In this document: positions 1-10,440 of the stretch, piece after piece
Numbering within the stretch: the first letter of the stretch is position 1
How the letters are laid out: every line of letters starts with the position of its first letter
Assembly: GCA_024741835.1 (NCBI GenBank)
Contig: JAENRP010000562.1
Location: 1-18,625, forward strand
Length of the DNA: 18,625 nucleotides
Direction of reading: 5' to 3'
Source of the DNA: Diplocarpon mali
Lineage: Eukaryota > Ascomycota > Leotiomycetes > Helotiales > Drepanopezizaceae
Notes under the pieces: model-generated
Told to the model about the DNA's origin: nothing
Seen by the model: the letters and a program-made list of their open reading frames with translations, nothing else
Databases searched by the model: none
Translations under genes and position numbers: made by a program

Positions 1-239
1 CTATGACTTATAGTACTAAGTTTAGCTAAAACTATATTACAAATCAAAGGATTACGTATTGCATTACGTATACCTATATTGATTTATAATCTAGTATAAC
101 TCCAATATACTAGAAGGTTCTAGAAGCTCAAGATATTTTGTATATATAGATTGCTTTGCTCCTGTAGTTAGGAATCAAGCCTCCTAAGTCTCCAAGTTCT
201 TCAACTACTACTATTACTTACTACTCAATACTACCTTAT
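1..239. other. RIP-mutated leader of the copia element; no gene
   Basis: This AT-rich stretch precedes recognisable gag sequence. It probably represents the leader, or the end of the left LTR, of the copia element. I see no clear LTR end, primer-binding site or open frame, and no similarity to the 195-bp LTR found further right. Confidence 0.4.
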
Positions 240-1664
240 ACTCTCTTTACCATATCGGCCAGCCCTCAAATATCACATAAGGAAACTTAAAAGACCTAAT
301 GCAAATACTACAAGCTACTCTTAGAATAGGTCTCTAAGACTGTCGACGGAACGCTCCTAGCTTCTGCGATAGCTTAAATATAAATCCAAGCTAAGAAGCT
401 CTCCTCCTTAATACCTAATAGAGATACTCCTATAAGTAGAACTACTACTAATGACCTATATACTAATTTGGTAAACTAGCAACTCTTACTCTAAGGCCTA
501 GTATCTATTTTAAAGTGTAATATTACGCCTTCCGACGAGGTTATTTAGTCTTAGATAAGGCTTTAATACCGCGATGTACTACGCTAAGGCAAGACTAAGA
601 GAACTAACACTTAGTAGTAGATCTAGGAATAGTAAGAGGCGTACCGCTTAGCAGAATAATACAATCTTCCTAAGATCAAAGGGAGACTAGGAGTAATTGA
701 CTTTTTAGACTTAATTATAATAAAGATTAATCTAAGTTAGGCGACTTGCTTAAAGGAGGAAATAATTACTAATAAGCAAATAGGAACCTTATATAAGCAC
801 GATCTAATATAGCTAAGCCGCGCCTTAGTAAGCATTGAATCCAATAGAGCAATTGATAATAAAGGGCTAGCAGTTTTTACTATTTAAGAGTCTCTCTTAG
901 ATGCCGAAACCCCTTTGCAGATTCTAGTGAGCAGCTCCCGAAATCGCTTTATAAGCTCTAGAAGGGAGATCAGGCCTAAGTGCCCTTGTAAAGGCTTTAA
1001 AAATCACTATTAGAAGCCCTAGGACTATTGGAAACTATTATATACTATAGATAGGCGTAAGGAAAATATAAAGGTTCTCCCTTTGTAAGAGGAGGTCCTA
1101 TAAATATAAAAGGCGTTAAACGCGAGAGACTAATTCAAAGGTCTTTAAGCATAGCTTAAGGAGAATGATATTATAGTAATAGCGATTGACAAATTCAAGG
1201 GAAAGGCTTTAGCCTTTAGGGAGGATGGTTTAGGCAATAAAAGGAAGAACTTACTAGTCTTTATAATAATAGATCCCTTTGCCTTCGACGCTTTTGAAGA
1301 ATTGTTTAATATCTACTACCTTTTTAAGCTAGAATGCCACCTACTCTCTTTAAGTACGCTCTTTGATAATTGCACAGCTACTTATATTATTAATTCGAAG
1401 GATTTACTTATTATAGGTACCTTTAAGCCTTTTAGCGACTTATAGTAATATATTAAAGTAGGTACCTTAAGACTTCTAATCATTAGGAGAGGTAATAGAT
1501 ATATAGCAGACTCTCTTCTATAGCGTAATAGCTCTCCTATAGAGATAACGCTGCGCAATATTGCTATTATAGAGGAGTTTACTACTAATATTATCTTAAA
1601 GAGGCTCCTTGCGGATAAGGGTTTTTAATACTCTGAAGTAGACCTTACTTTACGCTTTAGGAGC
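240..1664 (+). pseudogene. Copia gag and protease, RIP-inactivated, 5' part
   Basis: The frame beginning near 240 contains many TAG/TAA codons but a continuous copia-like protein. At 975-1045 there is a KCPC block followed by N-H and D-Y-W spacing, resembling the Cys/His nucleic-acid-binding block of fungal copia Gag; the last Cys appears changed to Tyr (TGC to TAT-type change). At 1335-1440 the segment LFDNCTATYIINSKDLL resembles the aspartic protease active-site region of fungal copia elements, with one Asp retained and the surrounding residues altered. Gag would package the RNA and the protease would cleave the polyprotein; neither can work here. The frame stops being copia at 1664, where the gypsy LTR begins, and resumes at 8026. 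The true start codon is not visible because ATG is depleted. Confidence 0.75.
1660..1664. repeat. Left target-site duplication (GGAGC) of the gypsy element
   Basis: GGAGC directly precedes the 5' LTR and is repeated at 8021-8025 directly after the 3' LTR. Five bases is the normal target duplication of Ty3/gypsy integrases. Neither copy has mutated. Confidence 0.93.
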
Positions 1665-1956
1665 TGTGACGGATTATCACTATGCGTAAGTTGTACCCTG
1701 GTTTGTACCTGGTTCGGCTACGGCTTAGCGCAATCTTAGTATAGGCTATAAACTGGGTTACTCCTAGTTGGCATCTGGTTCGGCTCCCCTTAAGCGGGTG
1801 ACCCTCTTTTCTTTATATATATATACTATGCCCTTCCACTCCTTTAGGGCTTTATAGTTATTAATTCTAAGTTATTACTAAGACGTTCTATTAATATTGC
1901 TATATAATTCGCATACGTATTAGTGCTAAGCAAAGGTTATACTCCTAGTTGTCATA
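1665..1956 (+). repeat. 5' LTR of the gypsy element
   Basis: This 292-bp LTR begins TGTGACGGATTATC and ends GTTGTCATA. It aligns along its whole length with 7726-8020; apart from a short gap at the very start, the differences I see are transitions. A TATA-type tract at 1814-1825 probably formed the promoter core. The left half keeps many CpA/TpG sites that are mutated in the 3' LTR, while the right half is the more mutated copy. Confidence 0.95.
1814..1825 (+). promoter_or_regulatory. Probable LTR TATA box
   Basis: An uninterrupted (TA)6 tract lies within the 5' LTR and is conserved at 7878-7889 in the 3' LTR. Its position in the middle of the LTR suits the promoter core of the retroelement transcript. 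The tract has no CpA or TpG and so offers RIP no target, which may be why both copies are identical. Confidence 0.5.
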
Positions 1957-2095
1957 TTATTAATAACTCTTTCGCTTTACTAAAGATAGCATTTATAATA
2001 TCTATTTATATCATTCCTAATAGTCGACCGAAACCCTAATAAGTATAATAATATACTAAAAGACCTATACCAAGCTCTTGCTATAAGCTTAAAGA

Positions 2096-3540
2096 ATGGT
2101 TCCCCTTATTACTAGGTCTTTAAAGACCCCTTACTCTCTCCCCCTTTAAGGAGGTGCTAGTATTACCCCTAGTACCTTTCCTACCAACTCCCTATTAGCC
2201 GATGACAACAGCCTTGAAGTCACTATATCACAAGTCGAATTAGATTCCCTATAGGTATAACTTATATCTATATTAGAAGAGTATAATAGGCATAATTGTA
2301 AGCTGAATTCTATATACTAATAATTGATCGATTGAGAAAGAGATTTAGATAACCTCTAAAGCGCCTTTAAAGGCATCCTTAGATCAATTGAGAAAATACT
2401 AGTAATAGAACGAAACCCCTCTAGTTTACCTACGTGCCTTTAACGCTCTATGGACTTCGACTTACCTCCTTCTATTTCCTCTACTGCGCGCAGTAAGCGA
2501 TGCAATAATTAAGACGATCCTTCTTTTGCTTCCCTTAACCGATATACTATTAGTTCGCCTTTAGCTTAGTAGCTAAACCTCTTCCGAATCTATAATATAC
2601 TAAACCTTACTTAGAAACTGTCTAATAGCTATAACTACTATACTAAATACTAAAAGGCCTATATACTTGATAATTTAAAGCTATACTACCCCTACTTCTA
2701 TAGGAAATAGGCTTAGCTTAACTATGTTTTAGATTAGACTAAAGGTATAGCTAGAGACTAGCTAACCCCTTAGGTACTTAATAGGGACTCTTGAATTACC
2801 GCCGAAACCCTAGTAAGTCAACTTGCTAAGTTCTTAGCTAATCCGGCGGAATGCAAAGAAGCCGAGATCGAGTTTACTGCCCTTTATATAGAGGCTAATA
2901 AGTCTTTTTAGGAATTCTACCTTGAGTTCTTCTAATTGGCTGCTATAGTAGAGATCGACGATAATAGTCGACTTTGCAGCGCCCTTAAGGAGAAAATCCT
3001 AAAACGCCTTTAAACCCCCTTTATATAGAAGTAGTATAAGACTAGGACGTTAGACAAGTGGGTTACTACTATCTAATAAGAAGACGCTAGATAGCGCGCT
3101 AAAAGGATACTATATAGTTAGATATAATATAGAGATAGATCAGGCACTAAGGCTAAGCCTAATCTTAGTAAGCCTACTTAATAAGGAGATAATGATAAAT
3201 CAAATCCCTTGCTAAGAAACCTTTCCGAATTGTATCCGAATCGATCCTAATATAGTACTCCTACCCCTGGCCTCGCTAAGCCTAGATCTTCCTCATTTCC
3301 TCTACGCTAGACCGACACCCTTAGCGCTCCCCCTTTAGCTAATCGGAAAAATCAGTTCGATAAACGGCCGAAATCCCCCTCTATTACTCTTAGGTATTAT
3401 AGCTCTTGCGTTAATAAGCTAGAGTATAATGGCCAAGGATAGAGTAGCGATAAAGAGGAGGACCCTAAGGCTAAATAAGATAATAGTAGCGCTCCCCTTC
3501 TCCCTTTAACCCTTAGGGGAAACGCCCTCGCCTAAGTAAA
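2096..3540 (+). pseudogene. Gypsy gag, RIP-inactivated
   Basis: Codon frame 2 (codon starts at 3n+2) carries a Gag-like protein from an in-frame ATG at 2096, one of the few ATGs left in the element. The early part (about 2200-2400) is rich in Glu, Leu, Ile and Asn and could form a coiled coil. At about 2830-3010 there is a segment typical of Ty3-type Gag domains, including FLANPAECKEAEIEFTALY and, after a stop codon, a run of Glu/Leu/Ala residues. The C-terminal part (about 3330-3510) is basic, then acidic (DKEED). A Cys near 3407 in RYYSSC could be the remains of a zinc knuckle, but I cannot confirm it. Many in-frame TAG/TAA codons interrupt the frame. Gag would form the particle around the element RNA. 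Pol follows in a different frame. Confidence 0.75.
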
Positions 3541-3567
3541 GCCTCCTTCTTAGGCGCATTTTATAAT

Positions 3568-3795
3568 ATGCGATACCTCGATTTAAGAAACCTCCTTAGT
3601 AGCAATTCAATAATAAAACGGATCCTACTCTTAAAGAACGGTATTTCTTATAAGGTATCGGCATTAATTAATATAAGCGCTAATAGGTATGCTTTAATTA
3701 ATTTAGCGTTACTTAAATCTTTAGCTTCTTTCTTTAAACTTTTGATTCGCATACTCCCTATACCCTTCTTAGTTAAGGGATATAATAGCTCTTAA
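3568..3795 (+). pseudogene. Gypsy aspartic protease fragment (longest open piece of the element)
   Basis: This 75-codon open piece is not an independent gene; it is the protease end of gypsy pol in codon frame 1. The segment SALINISANRYALINLALL occupies the place of the protease active-site strand, which in Ty3/gypsy elements reads aliDTGA followed by alin. The catalytic Asp is now Asn, and the following Thr-Gly is Ile-Ser. The codon changes are mostly of the G-to-A and C-to-T type expected from RIP. It stays open only because few CAG, CAA, TGG or TGA codons happened to lie here. Reading frame 1 is already open from about 3520. Confidence 0.8.
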
Positions 3796-5990
3796 GGTAG
3801 TACTATTACTTATTATATATTACTTAATCTATATATTAACTAGCGAATTCAATCTTTTACTCCCTTTCTTATTATCAACTTCGGCAACTATAGAGTAATA
3901 TTAAGAAGAGCATAGCTTAAGGAGTATAAAGTTTCTATTAATTATACTTCCTATAAGCTGACCTAGCCTAATTCCTATCCCCTTACCGTCTCTTTCGCAA
4001 GGAATATCGAAATTATTAATATTAAACGATAAAACTTAGATTGATACTACTAGCGAAATGCAACTCGACGCAATATAGTACTAGAATAGTCCCTTTCTAA
4101 GTATGAAGCTCGACGCTAGGAAGCCCTTTCCCAACTCCCTCCTAAATCACCTCCTATTCTAATTAAATACTCTTTTACCAATTCTACCCTAACTCTACCC
4201 TAAGTTAAAGGTAATACCTTTCCTAAGGACTACGCCTGCAATATGTTAATTATAAAGCAAGAGCTTAATGCGACTAAGCCTAACTTGGCTCCCTCTTCTA
4301 TTTCGACCTTAAAACGTACTTATAAGCAGATAGCAAAGTGCAAAATCTCCCTTTCTTCTTTAAATATATATGTAATTTTAGCCTATGCCTTTTGTATAAT
4401 AGCTAGGAATTAGCGAGGCGCAGAGCTCTTTAGTACCTTATTTTATAAAATTAATCGATTAATTTAAGATAATTAAAAAAGTTAGACCTAATAATGCGAA
4501 ACTGATTCCCTTTTAAACTGATACTATAATAGAGAGGTTTTAATAGCTATTCTAACTGCCTCCTTTAAACCAATCGAGAAGCCGATTCTAGCCGCTTACA
4601 AAAAGTACCGCTATATATTCTTAAAAGCCGCTTTTGATACGCTGCCGCCCTATCGCTCCTACGATTACAAAATCGAGCTTATAGCCGAAGGTACTCAAAA
4701 GGCCCTCTAATACTCCCCCTTATATAAGATGTCTATACCTAAGCTGGAAATAGTAAAGGCGTACCTTATTAATAACCTTAATAAAGGATTTATCAAGGCC
4801 TCCTTTGCCCCTTATATTACGCTGGTACTATTTATAAAAAAGGCTAATAGCTCCTTATAATTCTATATTAACTACTATATACTTAATAACCTCACTTGTA
4901 AAGATCGATACCCTTTACCCTTAATCGACGAGACCTTAGCTCGATTAGCCAGCGCTTAGATTTTTATAAAGCTCGATATATAGTAGGCTTTCTATCGAAT
5001 CCGAATGGACCTTAAATCTAAAGAGCTTACTACCTTTAGAACTCAGTATAGCGCGTATAAGTGCAAAGTGCTCCCTTTTGGCCTTACTAACGGCCCTGCT
5101 ACCTATTAGAGGTATATAAACGATATCCTTTTCGATTACCTTAATGATTTTTATATAGCCTACTTAGATAATATCCTTATTTACTCTACTAACCGACTTA
5201 ACTATAAATCGCATATAAAACGGATTCTTTAGCGATTATCAAATATAGGACTATAGGCCGACCTAAAGAAGTATAAGTTTAATATTATAGAAACTAAGTA
5301 CCTTAGCTTTATTATTACTATTAAAGGCATTTAGATTAACCCTAATAAAGTAGCAGTAGTAGAGAATTAGACCTACCCTTCTACTATAAAGGGTATTTAA
5401 TCATTCCTTAGTTTTTGCAACTTTTATTATCGTTTTATTTAAGACTATAGTCTTATTACCGCCCCTTTAGTGCACTTTACTAAGAATAACATTCCCTTTC
5501 GATTCACTTCTAAATGCGAGCAGAGCTTCTTATAGCTGTAAGAAGCTCTTACGCATACCCTAATCCTCTAGTACTATAGGCAAGACCTCCCTTATATGCT
5601 AGAAACCGATACCTTTAATAGTATAGTCGCCTTTATATTATCGCAGTAATATAAGTCCAAATAGCGTCCGGTTGCCTACTATAATAAGACTATAGTACCA
5701 GCCGAGCTGAATTATACTATATATAATAAGGAGATGCTAGCTATTATTCGATCCTTTGGCCATTTTAAAGCCGAGCTTGCAGGAGTACCCTACTAAATTA
5801 TAGTATATATAAACTATAAAGCACTTAAGTACTTTATAATTATAAAAAACCTCAGTTCTTAATAGGCCCGCTAGGCCGAGCTTCTCTTTAAATACAACTT
5901 TATAATTACCTACCGACCCGGCTTTGAAAACCCTTTCGCCGATGCCCTAACTCGCTGCGTTAATAAGTTAGAGGATTAGAATATAATAAA
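3796..5990 (+). pseudogene. Gypsy reverse transcriptase and RNase H, RIP-inactivated
   Basis: Codon frame 1 continues from the protease. The reverse transcriptase core spans about 4640-5330, with KLEIVKAYLINNLNKGFIKAS, the segment ending CKVLPFGLTNGPATY, and the catalytic block YLDNILIYS near 5161. In active enzymes that block is Y-x-D-D, so the second Asp has become Asn. RNase H follows at about 5590-5960: an ETDTF block (normally ETDAS), LNYTIYNKEMLAIIRSF, a K-A-L-K-Y-F strand, and ITYRPG near the end. These domains would copy the element RNA into DNA and degrade the RNA. More than twenty in-frame stop codons plus the lost Asp make it inactive. The 3796-4560 stretch is a poorly conserved linker. 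Confidence 0.9.
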
Positions 5991-6239
5991 GCGCAATAAC
6001 CGCCTTATAATATTATTACGCTAAGATCAGATTGACCTTCGAATCCTCTCCGAATAGCTTTATAAATAGACTATAGTTAAGAACTTAGTCTCTATTAAAG
6101 AAGTTTCGGCCTTCTCCCTTGCTTTCTATATTATTAACTAAGTACTAGCCGCTAATCGATAATACGGGCCTTACTAGGTCTATCGCTAAGCAGCCCTTTA
6201 AAACGGGTCCGATATAGCCCTAACTAAGACTAACCCTTA

Positions 6240-7728
6240 GATAATAGAAGGAGATTTACTTCTCTATTAAGGTAAGCTAGTAGTACTAGATATAGATCAC
6301 CTCTATATGCTACTTATATAAGAGGTCTATAATCAAATCGCTACCGCGCATCTAAGCGCGCGTAAAACCTACTAGCTCCTCTCCTTATAGTATTACTAGC
6401 CGAATCTATACCGATACGTCTCTTAGTACTATAAGAACTGCTATACTTATAAACGAAGCAAAGTCTCTTATAATAAGAAACCTAATCTACTCCAACCCCT
6501 CCTAGTACTAAGCCGACCTTAAGAGCATATAACTATAGACTATATAAGTTTTAATAAAAATAAATATAGCTATAATAACGTTCTTATAATTATCGATCGG
6601 TTTAATAAGCAGGCGATATTAATTCCCTACCGAAAGGCTACTAATTCACGCTAGCTAGCCCAACTCTATATATACTATATATATCGCTACTTTAGTCCCC
6701 CTTTAATAATCACCTTAGACCAGGGCCTTTAATTCATCTTAAGCTTTTAAAAAGCTTTTACTTCCGTTTTAGGTACAAAACTGACCCTTGGCTTAACCTA
6801 CTACCCTTAAACCGACGGCTAAACCGAAAACTATAATTAATACCTTATATAATGCCTCTGCCCCTTTATTAGCTACTACTAAGACGATTAAAGCGAATTC
6901 TTACCTATAATAGATTTTGCCTAGTTAACTCTCCCTTATAACTCACTTAATAGCTTATCGCTATTCGAAGTAGTATATAGGTACGCTCTGCGTACTAATT
7001 GGGACTAGAAGCTTAATATACCTAATTCGAAGTCCCCTTCTTAGAAACTTAATCGATAAGACGCCCTTAAGTACTTTGTAAAATATTATAAAGCTTAGAC
7101 CCTCGCTAAATCTCATATCCTTAAGGCCTAGGAACGCATGCGAAACGCTACTAATACCTCTCGCCGCCTTACTACTTTTGAAGTCAGCGATTAAGTATAC
7201 TTAAATATGCATCCCTATCTTATAGATAGGCCTTCTAAAAAGCTTAGCTATCCTAAAGCTAGCCTATTTAAAATAGTAGAGAAAGTGTTTAATTTATACC
7301 AACTAAAGCTACCTAACTTTATAAAAGTATATAATATCTTTTACCTGAGTCGCCTTTAAAAGGACCCTAAAACCCCTTTAGATAATTAGGTAAATAATCC
7401 GCCTCCTACTATCAATATTATAAGAGAATAGGAATACGAAGTAGAAAACTTGCTTACTATTCAAAAGCACTTTAGTAAACTTATATATTATACTTCTTAA
7501 GTAGGCTATAATATAGATTTAGAGTAGTACTTAGCCTTTAATTTTATATATATGCTATTTAAACTTCGCGATTTTCACTTAGAGAATCCAGACCTCCTTA
7601 GGCCTCTCGAAAGGCTTCTGGATTGGATCTGGGCCTATACTAATAGTATAGATAATTATAATATATTAAGTAGTGATAAACCTATAGTTAGACACTTAAG
7701 GACGAGCTTTTTTCGAAAAGGGAGGTGA
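6240..7728 (+). pseudogene. Gypsy integrase with C-terminal chromodomain-like segment, RIP-inactivated
   Basis: Codon frame 1 continues. A zinc-binding HHCC-type region lies at about 6297-6460, with H residues in the TAHLS region and CYTYK as a mutated C-x2-C. The DDE core follows: Asp in TIDYISF near 6535, Asp in TLDQG near 6717, and Glu in the TYYP-TDG-TEN block near 6830. Unlike in protease and reverse transcriptase, the three acidic residues survive. At about 7420-7560 the segment EYEVENLL, then a Y-T-S strand and V-G-Y-N, resembles a chromodomain, followed by a LRDFHLENPDL tail common in fungal gypsy elements. Such a domain would steer integration to heterochromatin. The frame now ends at TGA 7726-7728, which overlaps the first bases of the 3' LTR; the original stop may have been different. 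Confidence 0.85.
7715..7725 (+). other. Polypurine tract of the gypsy element
   Basis: GAAAAGGGAGG directly abuts the 3' LTR. This is the expected place and composition for the primer of plus-strand DNA synthesis. It contains no CpA or TpG on either strand and appears untouched by RIP. Confidence 0.85.
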
Positions 7729-8020
7729 TATAATAGATTATTACTATGCGTAGGTTGTACCCTAGTTTATACCCGGTTCAGCTATAGCTTAGCGCAATCT
7801 CAGTATAGGCTATAAACCGGGTTACCCTTAGTTAGTATTTAGTTTGGCTCCCCTTAAGCGGGTGACCCTCTTTTCTTTATATATATATACTATGCCCTTC
7901 TACTCCTTTAGGGCTTTATAGTTATTAATTCTAAGTTATTACTAAGACGTTCTATTAGCATTGCTATATGATTCGCATACGTATTAGTGCTAAGCAGAGG
8001 TTACACTCCCAGTCGTCACA
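7726..8020 (+). repeat. 3' LTR of the gypsy element
   Basis: This 295-bp LTR is homologous to 1665-1956 and ends CCCAGTCGTCACA, the perfect inverse of the TGTGACG start of the 5' LTR. Its first bases (TGATATAATAG) are changed and 3 nt longer than the other copy. The TATA tract recurs at 7878-7889. The right half keeps CpA and TpG sites lost from the 5' LTR. Confidence 0.95.
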
Positions 8021-8025
8021 GGAGC
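8021..8025. repeat. Right target-site duplication (GGAGC) of the gypsy element
   Basis: This matches 1660-1664 exactly and is followed by copia sequence that continues the interrupted copia frame. Confidence 0.93.
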
Positions 8026-8074
8026 ATTAAAGATTCTATAAAGTAAGCTTAGTTAGAGCGTTACTATAATCTCG

Positions 8075-8079
8075 TTTTC
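8075..8079. repeat. Left target-site duplication (TTTTC) of the solo LTR
   Basis: TTTTC occurs immediately before 8080 and again at 8275-8279. Removing 8080-8279 rejoins the copia frame without a shift. Confidence 0.85.
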
Positions 8080-8274
8080 TATTAAGCTTAAGTGAGTCGG
8101 CGCAGTAGGTAAAGGAGGCTTCTAGAGGTCGATGGTCGATATATTGGTAAGAGTTAGGGAAGGAAGGTTACCCCTTTCTTCCCTACAGCTATATACGTGT
8201 CAACATCCTACTGACTAAGCAGTAGGGTCATATGACAATACATCGGAGTGATGGCTGTATCACCCATCTCAACA
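8080..8274 (+). mobile_element. Solo LTR (195 bp) inserted in the copia element
   Basis: The sequence begins TATTAAG (probably TGTTAAG before mutation) and ends CTCAACA, an inverted-repeat pair with the TG...CA ends of an LTR. It is flanked by the 5-bp duplication TTTTC. A second, much more mutated copy lies at 13990-14183 in the same orientation. No internal retroelement region belongs to it, so recombination between two LTRs is the likely origin; a very short non-autonomous element is an alternative. It retains many CpA and TpG sites, unlike the copia DNA on both sides. Confidence 0.82.
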
Positions 8275-8279
8275 TTTTC
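8275..8279. repeat. Right target-site duplication (TTTTC) of the solo LTR
   Basis: This matches 8075-8079. The next codon (8280-8282) continues the copia frame. Confidence 0.85.
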
Positions 8280-10440
8280 TTTAAATATAAGCCTATTAAC
8301 TATTTAGATCTTTTAAATATGCTTTAATATAACTTCTTTACTTTAATAGCATTTCCTATAGCTGAGATAACGCTTTATAATAGGTTCTAGTTTAGCTATA
8401 TACCTACTAGGGTGCGGGATAATAATGCGTATACTTAGTACCTTTGCGCTAGCTACCTAGGCGCAGAGGCTCTTTAAGCGCTAGTTAAGTGCGCTAGGGG
8501 AGTGAAGATTAAGGGAATATAAAGGCTAGAGTGCCCTATATGCGTAGTAGCATCTGCTAGGCAAGTTATTTCTTATGCTACCTTTAAGAACCGATCTCTA
8601 AGGCCCTTCTTTAGGATCTCTTAGGATCTCTTTAACTTTTTAAACAACTTATATAATAGTTACTTATAAGTTCTTTTAATTAAAGATAAGTATAGCGGTA
8701 TACTTTAGATATTCCTATTAAGATCGAAGGGCAGAGATATAGTTATAAAGGTCCTTTAGGCCTTTAAAGTATAAGTGAAACGCTAATATAGGCTTTCTAT
8801 TTGCAAAATTAGGTAAGATAACGATACTTTAGTAATCTTCCTAAGGGAAGACTCTCTTATAAAGTACTAGAGATAGGTAAAAGAAGAGGGAATTGATTTA
8901 GAGCTTACTCTTACTTATATATACTAACCTAATAGAGGCGTAGAGCAAGTAGGAAGGGAGTTGATTAAACGCTTTATTAAAATAAGGATCTATACTAGGC
9001 TTTTAGCAAGCCTTTGGCTAAAGGTTATAAAGGCTGCTATATACCTTTATAATATCTTCTTACTCGCTAGGAAGAAGATGATCTTATTAAGTAAGGCTTT
9101 TTACAATTGGTTTAAGTAATATTTTCAATTTTATAAGCTACTACTTATTAAGTAAATAATAGTAAGCTTAAAGCCTAACTGGAGTCGCGTTTATATATAT
9201 AGCGCTTGCGCATACCCTTTAATTAAAGAGAGGGAGGTAGGAAGGGACCGCCGAACCTTTAAAATTAAACTATAAAGGCACTTAGGTTACTTAATTAGAT
9301 ATATTACCTTTAATGTTTATAAAATCTAAGTTCTTATACTTTAGTAAGTAATAATGACTTATAATATCGAATTCGATAAGTCTCTCTTCTATAGTCTAAA
9401 AGCTAAGCGCGCAAACCCTATATTGCATTAAGAACTTGAGATAACCTTTTAATTGATCAAAGAGGGAAAGGGAGCTTAAGACGCTAAGTTTAAAGGCATT
9501 TTCAAAGAATTAGAGTTTGTTATAGGGCCGAACGCAATCGCTGCAGAAGAAGCTGCTATATAGAAAGAGCTTATATTATAGACTAACGCTGCTCTATAGC
9601 CTTTAACTAATAATATAAAAGGCCTTAACTTAAATCCAAATTCTCTAAGAGACCTGCTTAAAAACTTAAAGGTAGAAGCAAGCGAATTAAAAGCTATTGC
9701 GCCAGTCTTTAAGAAGGCAAATGGCGACTAAAGCTTAGGGGTAATAATTCCTTATAAAGGCCTTATTAAAGAAGGAATTATAGACGACTCTAAGGGAGTC
9801 TTTAAAGATAAGTTCTATAAGGCTATCGGCAGATCTCTAGCTACTATTCTATATAGGAATAGAGATAGCTTAAGGGCTTTAAGATAGAGTCTTCAGTTAT
9901 AAAGGCAGGCCTTAGTAAATTCTAATAAAAGGTTAGAAGCACTACTACTAAGATCTAGGAGGAGCTTTAATAGTCTTATAAGAAGCGACTTAATAAGAGG
10001 AATAGGCCTTAATAATATAATATCTTAAGTTGTAATACTAGCTTAAAGACTATAGGCTTAGGAGATAGAGCTACTTAGACTCTTAAAGGAACCTTTAGTA
10101 ATAATAAAAATAAAGGAGGAGACTTATAGAGAAAAGCGTAAGGAGGAACTCCCTCTTCTTAGGCAAAAGAGGATAAGACGCTTAAGCGTTAAGCAATAAG
10201 AGACTTTAAAAGTATATACTACTACTTTAAAGCATATACTCTTTTAAAGTAATATTAATTTACCCTACTCCTTATATATATAGGAGTTTATATCGACCTT
10301 TTAAGCGAATAAATAGATAAAGGAGAATAGGAAGGACTATTTAATAGTTTATATAGTTATTAAAGCTGCAGTTGATAATCGGGCAAAGGATAGAGCATAG
10401 TCTCTTAACCGCCTATAGTATTAAGGCTCTTTGCTAAAGC
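8280..10440 (+). pseudogene. Copia integrase and linker, RIP-inactivated
   Basis: The frame resumes here after two insertions. LECPICVVASARQVISYATF near 8526 gives the C-x2-C of the integrase zinc-binding region. The catalytic core follows, with D-L-F after RIS (near 8625), IKDKYSGIL (near 8680), a DNDT block (near 8820) and GVEQVGRELI (near 8940, third acidic residue). The segment REVGRDRRTFKIKL, then HLGYLIRYI and NVYKI near 9235-9325, matches the fungal copia region after the core. From about 9480 to 10440 the frame is a low-conservation linker with many Lys, Leu and Glu and several stops. The integrase would insert the element DNA into the genome; TAG/TAA codons and missing neighbours make it inactive. 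Confidence 0.85.

Larger units (their letters stand above)
1665..8020 (+). mobile_element. Complete but RIP-inactivated Ty3/gypsy (chromovirus-like) LTR retrotransposon
   Basis: The element is 6356 bp and starts and ends with matching LTRs whose termini (TGTGACG and CGTCACA) are inverted repeats. It is flanked by GGAGC on both sides. The inner region encodes, in order, gag, aspartic protease, reverse transcriptase, RNase H, integrase and a C-terminal chromodomain-like segment. Reverse transcriptase before integrase is the Ty3/gypsy order. A purine tract sits directly before the 3' LTR. No primer-binding site is recognisable after 1956. Dozens of TAG/TAA codons and loss of catalytic residues show that it is dead. 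It lies inside the copia element in the same orientation and is therefore younger. Confidence 0.95.

Noticed and set aside
1957..1990. Primer-binding site of the gypsy element
   Set aside because: The sequence after the 5' LTR is TpA-converted and matches no tRNA 3' end that I can recognise.
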